Assembly: GCF_020360975.1 (NCBI RefSeq) | Contig: NW_025408678.1 | Span: 1,922,001-1,986,000, forward strand | Length of the DNA stretch: 64,000 nucleotides | Direction of reading: 5' to 3' | Source of the DNA: Hirsutella rhossiliensis | Lineage: Eukaryota; Ascomycota; Sordariomycetes; Hypocreales; Ophiocordycipitaceae | Shown here: piece after piece, positions 57,846-64,000 of the stretch | Numbering within the stretch: position 1 is the first letter of the stretch | Layout of the letters: every line of letters begins with the position of its first letter | Notes under the pieces: model-generated | Databases searched by the model: none | Told to the model about the DNA's origin: nothing | The model's input: only the letters and a program-made list of their open reading frames with translations | Program-made: the position numbers and the translations under genes

Positions 57846-59560
57846 TATTACGGAGTAGGTAGAGGCGTATACGTAGGTGCCGTTTATAGGATAATATTAA
57901 TAAGCTATATAGAGCTCTCTTATACGCGGCTAGCCCGTATATATACGTATAGGATCCGGCCCTCTATACGTAACTATACGGCTTAGGCTATAGCCTAAGC
58001 CTATAACCTATAATAGTTAAAGACTCTTATATAATGCCCTCCCTCGAGCGCGGCGCGGCGTTGCCCTATTAATAGCTTCCGTACTATAGGGCCCGTGCCG
58101 CTAGCTCTACCCTACCCTTTTCCGTTAATCGTGCTAGCCCTACTAGCCCTATTATCCCCGCGCCTATTAGCCCGGGTAGCCGGAACTAGGCTCTATACTT
58201 ATCGGCCGGCTAGCCGTTTAAATAGGGGCGCAACCTATTATATACGCCCCTAGGTAGCCGGCGGCCGGCCCGGACCTACGTAAGCCTTAGGTTGCCCGTC
58301 CCCTCGGCCTTAGGCAGCCTCCTCTACCTAGGGGTATATAAGGCGGCATCCCCCCCTTCCTCCTTCCTTTCCTTCTCCTCCTTCTTTAACCGTAGTAGTA
58401 GTAGTAATAAGTAAGTTCCGCTCTACCTAAGGCGTTAGTTCGTTCCTAGCTATATAGGCCGCTTTATTAATATATACTTATAGTAATAGCTATAGTAGTA
58501 ATAATAGCCCTAATAATAATAACTTTAACTAGTAAGTTCTCCGCCCTATAGAGCGGGAGGCCGTAATCTATAATACTAACTTCCGCGATAGATATATCTG
58601 CCTCCCCCTCCCCTGCTTCCTCTTCTCGGGTATGCAGGTCGTTCGTCGACGCCGTGCTAGGCACGGCCGACGACGGCTCCGCCGCTGCCGCTGCTCCTAC
58701 CCGCGCCCCCGCTCCTGCCCGCGCCCCCGCGACCGCGCCCACCGCCGCCGCCTCTACCTCTACTACGCTAGCCGCCCTTACGTCGCCCTTCCGGGTAACG
58801 ACGCCGTCCCCGCCGCCGGCCGTGACGCCCGGCCCCTCTGCCCCCGCCTCCGCTACTACTACCCCCGTAAGTCCGCTGCCTAGCGAGCGTGGTAGCTATT
58901 TTCCGCTAACTTCTTAAAGTATAAACGCTAAGTATAGGCTAGAGCCGCCCGCGCGGCCCCCTATATACGGTGCGCGTCGTAGGAGCTCCCCTACGCCGAC
59001 TAAGTCGGGCGCCGCTATAGCGGTAGTTATTACTAGTACGCGCGTGCCGGCCGCGCTTATAAGGCGGCGCCTCCCGTCCTACTCACTACGGCGTCGGCTT
59101 AGAAGGCCGGCGCGCACGGGCAGGCATGGGGGGCTACTAAGAAGCGCCTTACCGCCGCCGCCGCCGCCTACCGTAATCTCCGCGCCCTCGAGCGCTAGGG
59201 CCTCGTCCCTAAGTAAGTTCCTCTTATCTAGCTCTTTTACTTCCGCTACTAACTCTCCCGGCACTAGGGATACTGCCTCCGTCGCCCTATCGGCGGTCCC
59301 CTTAGCCGTGCCCGCCGCCGCCCCCGCCGCTACTACTAGCCGGGCCCCCCTTGCCCCCGGAGCCCCTAGAGCCGCCGCTGCCGCCGACTAGCTCGCGGGC
59401 CTAGAGGGCCGCCTAAGCGCCCTAGAGAGCGCCGCCGCCGCTAATAAGGTAGAGGAGGACGACGAGAATAAGGATAAGAACGACGATAAGGATAAGGAGT
59501 AGGTCTAGGTAGTCTAAGGGCTCTACTCTAAAATAAACGCTATTTTTATCTCCGCTTATA
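57846..59560 (+). other. GC-rich block with LTR-like promoter and Gag-like low-complexity coding; origin unresolved
   Basis: It starts with TATTACGG at a clean break in Copia-3 copy D, like the TG(T/A) end of an LTR. On the plus strand a TATATAA box at 58335-58341 is followed by a long CT-rich tract, the usual fungal core promoter and LTR arrangement. From about 58590 a frame rich in Ala, Pro, Ser and Thr runs to 58917 (called from GTG at 58654). A second, at 59044-59391, passes a single TAG into LAGLEGRLSALESAAAANKVEEDD, a short leucine-heptad helix with an acidic lysine-rich tail. It resembles a Gag N-terminal region but has no zinc knuckle. The minus-strand ORFs here are composition shadows. 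The block could also be the 3' LTR/UTR of Gypsy-2. Confidence 0.4.
58335..58387 (+). promoter_or_regulatory. TATA box and CT-rich tract
   Basis: TATATAA at 58335-58341, then a 38-base pyrimidine run at 58350-58387. This is the classic layout just upstream of transcription starts in filamentous fungi and in LTRs. Confidence 0.55.
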
Positions 59561-62500
59561 TAATTACGCTCGCGTTATTATAACTACCTACTCCGCTTTA
59601 CCTACTTTATAGTCCTAGCCTAGGCTACTATTAGTAGTCCGCTAGTCTATCGTTCTTATCTATCGTTTTAAATAAGGCTTTAAACTTATCGAGGGCTATA
59701 GTTCCCGTAAACTTACGTATAGGTTCTTACGTAGGGTCGAGATACCCGCGCTACTTAACGAGGACCTCCCGGCGTTTCCCTTTACTAACCTTTTTCTAGC
59801 GCGCGGCCTATATCTCTTTAACCTTAAACTCGTCCTCTCCCTCTACCTTAATTATAGGCGGTTAGGCGTCCGCTACTTCTTATTTAGGTAGCGGGTTAAA
59901 GGAGGCTCTACGAAAGAGGTCTACGTTAATCTTATTATAGACCCTTATTAAGAGACTATCGAGCTCTATAACCTACGGGCTAATAACCCTCCGTACCGTA
60001 AACTTCGCGTATAGCTAGTTAAGCTTCTTCTTTAATTATACCGACCTATAGTTATAGAGGTCTAGCTATACCTTATCTCCTACCGCGAACTTATCTACTA
60101 GGGCCCTAGTCTTATTAACGTACCGCTCTTAATCTTATACCGCGGCGGCTATCGCGGATTAGTAATAATCCGTAGTCTCCTATAGCTTTCGTATAAACGC
60201 GGAGGCGCGGCCCTCCGATAACGAATTACTATACTACTCCGCTACTACGTTTATAGTAAAGGGAACTAGTAAGGGTAGTTCGAAGCTATATATTATAAAG
60301 AAAGGGGCTATCTTAATAGAGGTATATAGTTTACTATTTAACGTAAGTTAGGCCGCGGGGAGCTACTAGTCTTAGTCTACTTAGTTATAGGCTATAATAG
60401 CCTATAGGTAAGCCTACGCTTCTTAGTTAACCCTCTTAGGCCCTCTATTAGTTTATAGGTAATATACTATACTAAGTAGCTACGTAATCTAAAGTAGCTA
60501 GTATAGGTACTACTAAAAGCGGCTAGTTTAATTCGATCCCCTATCGCTTATAATAGAGGCTAGCTAGCTATATAAGCGGGCCTAGTACTATAAGAAGCGC
60601 TCTATATAGGACTCTATATCTATAGATAGTATTAGCTTTAATACTATAGACTTACTAAGTCGGTCCTTAATTACCTATATATAGCGGTTGCCGCCCTTTA
60701 TAAGTAAGAGGTCCGTTATAAAGTCTATCTATATATATATATAGAACCGGTCGGGTACCGGAAGCTACTTAAGTAGCCCCTTAAGCTATACCCTCTAGAT
60801 CTTCGTATAGCTATAGATATCGTAGTTATAGAGGAAGCAATAAACGTAGTACTATAGGAGGGGCTAGTAAAAGTCCCTCGTAAGGCCTACTACTATGCCT
60901 TATCTACCTAGGTAACCTACGATGCTAGAGTTATAAATAAGTTAGACTAGCCTCCCTCGGAGCTCGTTCCGTTTATCTAGCTCCGGCGGTCCCTCCTTCT
61001 CCTTAGCTTCTATAGTATATAGTGCGCCCGGTACCTATAGTCTCCCCCGCTAGCGTAGATGCCCCTATAGGTCGATATAGTAGTCGGCTACCTATACCTT
61101 TAGCTTTAGCTTCGGATCTAGGCGTCGAGCGCCGGACTTAATAGCGCGGCGCACGCCCTCGTAGGTACGGTCTAGAGCCGCTATCTTATCCTATAAGCGT
61201 TAAAGGGCCTTATCTTAGAATACTCTCGCCGCGCGCGCCCCTAGGCCGGTCTATCCCTCCTCGCTAGACCGAGGTAAGGGCGCGGGGGGAAGCTTATTCG
61301 CTAGTACCGCGTCTTCCTCTACTAAGGAAGCTCCTATATAAGTCCGTAGTACTTCCTACGGGATAAGCTATAGATCCTAGGCCTCGATATCCGCTCCTAT
61401 CGGCCGGTCTTAATCCCTCTAAGAAAGCGCGTCTAAGACCGCGGAGTCCCGCTTAGGGCGGTACTTAATCGAGAAGTTAAAGCGTAAGAGATACTCCGCT
61501 TAGCGGGCTTACCGCTCTAAGAAGTGCTAGCGAGTTATAAAGTACTCGAGGTTCCTATAGTCTATAAGAACCTCGAAGCTCTTATAGCTCCGGAGCTCCG
61601 CTTACTATTACTCGAGGTAGCTAATAATCGCTAGTATCTCCTTATTATAAATAGCGTAATTCCGCTCTACTAGGGTTAGCTTATAGGAGTAGAACGCTAC
61701 TAGTTACTTCCGCCTATCTACCTCTTAGGAGAGCGTTCCTCCGAGTACCTAGCCGCTATAGTCCGCTTTAACTAACGTAGACCGGTCGAAGTCCTACTAA
61801 AGTAGTACTAGGGCTTAAGAGAATAGGTCCTTAAGCGTATAGAACGCTCCTTTCTATATAGGCCCCTAGCGAAAGGCGGTCCGCTTCCTAGTAATCTTAT
61901 TTAAGGGCATTATAATATAGGAGAAGCCCTTAATAAATATCCTATAGTAGTTCGCGAACCTAAGGAAGCTCTATACGCCTATTTATATAGTTAGGGCAGC
62001 TTAGTCCTAAATCGCCTAGATCTTTATAGGGTCCGCTTATATACCTACGCCTACGTAGATAATAAAGCCTAGGTACTTAACCCTCTTAACCTTAAATTTA
62101 TACTTATCCGGGTCGAGGTAGAGCCTATAAAGTTAGAGGCGCTTTAGGACCCTCCGTACTTTCTATATATAGTCCTTATAAGAGCCGCTTATATAGATAA
62201 GGATATTATCTACGTATATAGAGGCGAACTTATCGAGGAAGTCCTAAAGTACGTTATTAATATAACGCTAGAAGGTAGCGGGCGCTCTTAAGAGGCTAAA
62301 GGGCGTTATAAGCTACTTAAATAAGCTATAGCGTATATAGAACGCCGTCTTCTACTCGTTACCCTCTAAGATCCGTACCTTATAGAACGCCTATTTTATA
62401 TCTAGCTTCGTAAACTACTTTGCCTTCGAAAGGTTATAGAGCGTATCTAAGATTAGGGGCAAGGGGTAGCGGTCCGGCCTTATAATTGCGTTTAGGGCCC

Positions 62501-64000
62501 TATAGTTGTAATAGAACCGTATCCCGCCCCTTAGTTTACGTATAAATAAGACCGGCGCTCTTACTTCGGAGCTACTTACTTAAATAAAACCCTTATCTAA
62601 GAGGTCCCTTAGCGTCTTCTTTAGTACTAGTAGCTCCGCGTATAATATACTATATAGCGGTCCGAACGGTATAGGTAGTTCCTGCCCCTTCTTATTAGTA
62701 TAGAGTACGATCCTATAGTCTACCCCTAGCTTATACGGGTTAAGCTTATCCGCTTCCTAGGACTTAAATAGCGGTAGGAGGTCGTAAAAGCGCTCCGGTA
62801 TCTATTGCTATAGCTTAGAGGGCGACTTTAGCTTCTTTATTTAGAGGGCCTTATCGATATCCGCTAAGCTAACTACGTAGACCGCTATATTAGCCGCTGC
62901 CCGGCCTTGCCCCTACTTTACCCGTTATACGGTTCCTATAAAGATAGAGGCAAGGACTTCTTATACTAAGTATAAAGCTTATACGCTTAGTCCTACGCTT
63001 ATAGAACCGTCGTCGTAGCGGACCTACCGTTATATAGGCCTAAACTATAGCTTCCTTTAGTATAGAACCGAGTATAACTCTATATATAATAACTAGGGTT
63101 TCCCGAGGATTAAGGGAAACTCTAGTTAAGGGATTATATAGGCTACGATAAGCTTATAGTAACCGTCGACCTCTATAGCTAGCTATATAATACCCTTAAT
63201 TACCGCACCCTTTATCGCGCCTAAGGCGCCCTTTACTCGCCTTAGGGCGATCTTTTCTACTAGCACTTATATCTCTCGCGTAAGCGCCTCGTTAACTACG
63301 GCGTAGTACTAATAGCCCTTATCTATAAAGGCGGCAATAGGTAAGGAGTTATTAATTATAACCTATATTAAAGTAAGCTCCTCTTTTATATAGGCGGATA
63401 ATTCTTCCTTTTCCTTTACTAGTACTAGTAATTAGGGCTCTAGAGCCCGTCTTTACTCTAGAGCTACTCTTTTTCCTCTAGGCCTAGGGGGGCAGAGTCC
63501 TCCTTATCGTCTAAGGCGAGGAGCGGTTTTATCTTCGCTACTTAAACTACTATAGGCCGCTTAGCTAAAAAGAAGGGGCATTTTAATATAAAGTACGTAG
63601 ATACTCCGTAACGTAGGTAGCAGCCGTTAGCCTTCCTCTTCCCGATTTCCTTACTCGTTACCTACTTCGCCCGCTACTTAGAGTGCGGGGCGGTATAGGG
63701 GGTGGTCGACGGCGTCTTCTTACCGCGTCTAGCCTAGTCTATATAGGTAGCCGATATTAGGGTATCCCCGTCTATATCGATAGCCGGTTATTTATCTTAT
63801 AGAGGGGCGGTAATCCCGTCGCCGCTATACGGCGTGCGCTTACGGAGCTTTTAGAAACGCGGCGTCTACTTATAGCCCTAAGCTACCTTTATTAACCGGC
63901 TTATATACTCGCCGTAGTTAGTAGGTATAATTACGGGGATAAGTAGCTCTCGTAGGGCCGGCGTAATCGAATTCTATAGCTATATAAGCTTCGCGCTATC
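59560..64000 (-). pseudogene. Gypsy-2 (Ty3 chromovirus) gag-pol relic, running off the window
   Basis: Minus-strand order from the right. A Gag zinc knuckle at 63578-63622, where C and H positions now read Y but the spacing fits CX2CX4HX4C. Protease near 63.25-63.34 kb (D-x-G followed by VNEAL). RT about 62.0-62.8 kb, including TKLDI, TPFSLLRAP and YVDNIL at 62205-62219, the catalytic YVDD with one RIP change. RNase H about 61.4-61.9 kb (LVAFYS, ERNY). Integrase about 60.0-61.3 kb. A chromodomain at 59700-59863 (EDEFKVKEI ... KRREVLVK ... RGY). It is RIPped at CA, but CG-rich. The 5' LTR lies beyond 64000. The 3' end is near 59560-59650. Confidence 0.82.

Noticed and set aside
58467..59264. 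Minus-strand ORFs at 58467-58742 and 59079-59264
   Set aside because: Ala/Gly-rich shadows of the GC-rich plus-strand reading. The plus strand has the TATA box and the heptad-bearing frame.
1..64000. CRISPR arrays, tRNA or rRNA genes, bacterial operons
   Set aside because: No regularly spaced repeats, cloverleaf or rRNA signatures. The GGGCTCATAAC at 20026 and 44691 is a retroelement primer site and not a tRNA gene.

Overview
This window looks like repeat-choked heterochromatin of a filamentous ascomycete (Pezizomycotina). I find no host gene that I can support. Almost every block derives from a retroelement. Most of it carries the mark of repeat-induced point mutation (RIP): CA and its complement TG are nearly absent, TA is in excess, and CG, CC and CT remain. 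As a result CAG, CAA and TGG codons have become stops, and only short ORFs survive. The species cannot be named from the sequence. The family names used here (Gypsy-1, Copia-2 and so on) are my local labels.

Layout: 1-3440 is a forward Gypsy-1 pol relic carrying a Copia-2 solo LTR. 3452-7248 is a reverse Gypsy-1 gag block carrying a solo LTR of a fourth LTR family. 7254-13578 is a complete but RIP-killed Copia-3 with a 5-bp target duplication. 13584-25665 is a reverse Gypsy-1 unit, interrupted by another family-4 solo LTR (16002-16698) and by Copia-1 (16776-20306). Copia-1 is young and has escaped RIP. 25666-27067 is a truncated Gypsy-1. About 27300-33061 is a Tad1-like LINE. 33062-36440 is a truncated Copia-3 with a Copia-2 solo LTR and a MITE inside. 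36441-37640 is a chromodomain Gypsy-3 pol tail. 37640-38160 is a weak pogo-like transposase tail. 38166-38593 is Gypsy-1. 38594-51357 is a forward Copia-3 carrying a complete Copia-2 (39271-45267) and a second MITE (48532-48933). 51358-52133 is unassigned. 52134-57845 is a reverse truncated Copia-3 with a Copia-2 solo LTR. 57846-59560 is a GC-rich block of uncertain origin. 59560-64000 is a reverse chromodomain Gypsy-2 that runs off the window.

The insertions can be ordered because the interrupted copies can be compared with uninterrupted ones, which gives empty sites and target-site duplications. Gypsy-1 and Copia-3 are old and heavily RIPped. The Copia-2 solo LTRs are intermediate to old. 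The full-length Copia-2, one MITE and especially Copia-1 arrived late. All three Gypsy families have a chromodomain at the integrase C-terminus, which fits targeting to methylated histone H3. All three Copia families have a primer-binding site matching the anticodon arm of initiator tRNA-Met, the Drosophila copia half-tRNA type. The most notable items are the Copia-1 element that has lost reverse transcriptase but kept its cis signals, and a MITE family with TTTAACGG ends inserted at GTAG. An AT-rich isochore or (peri)centromere is a reasonable inference but is not proven.
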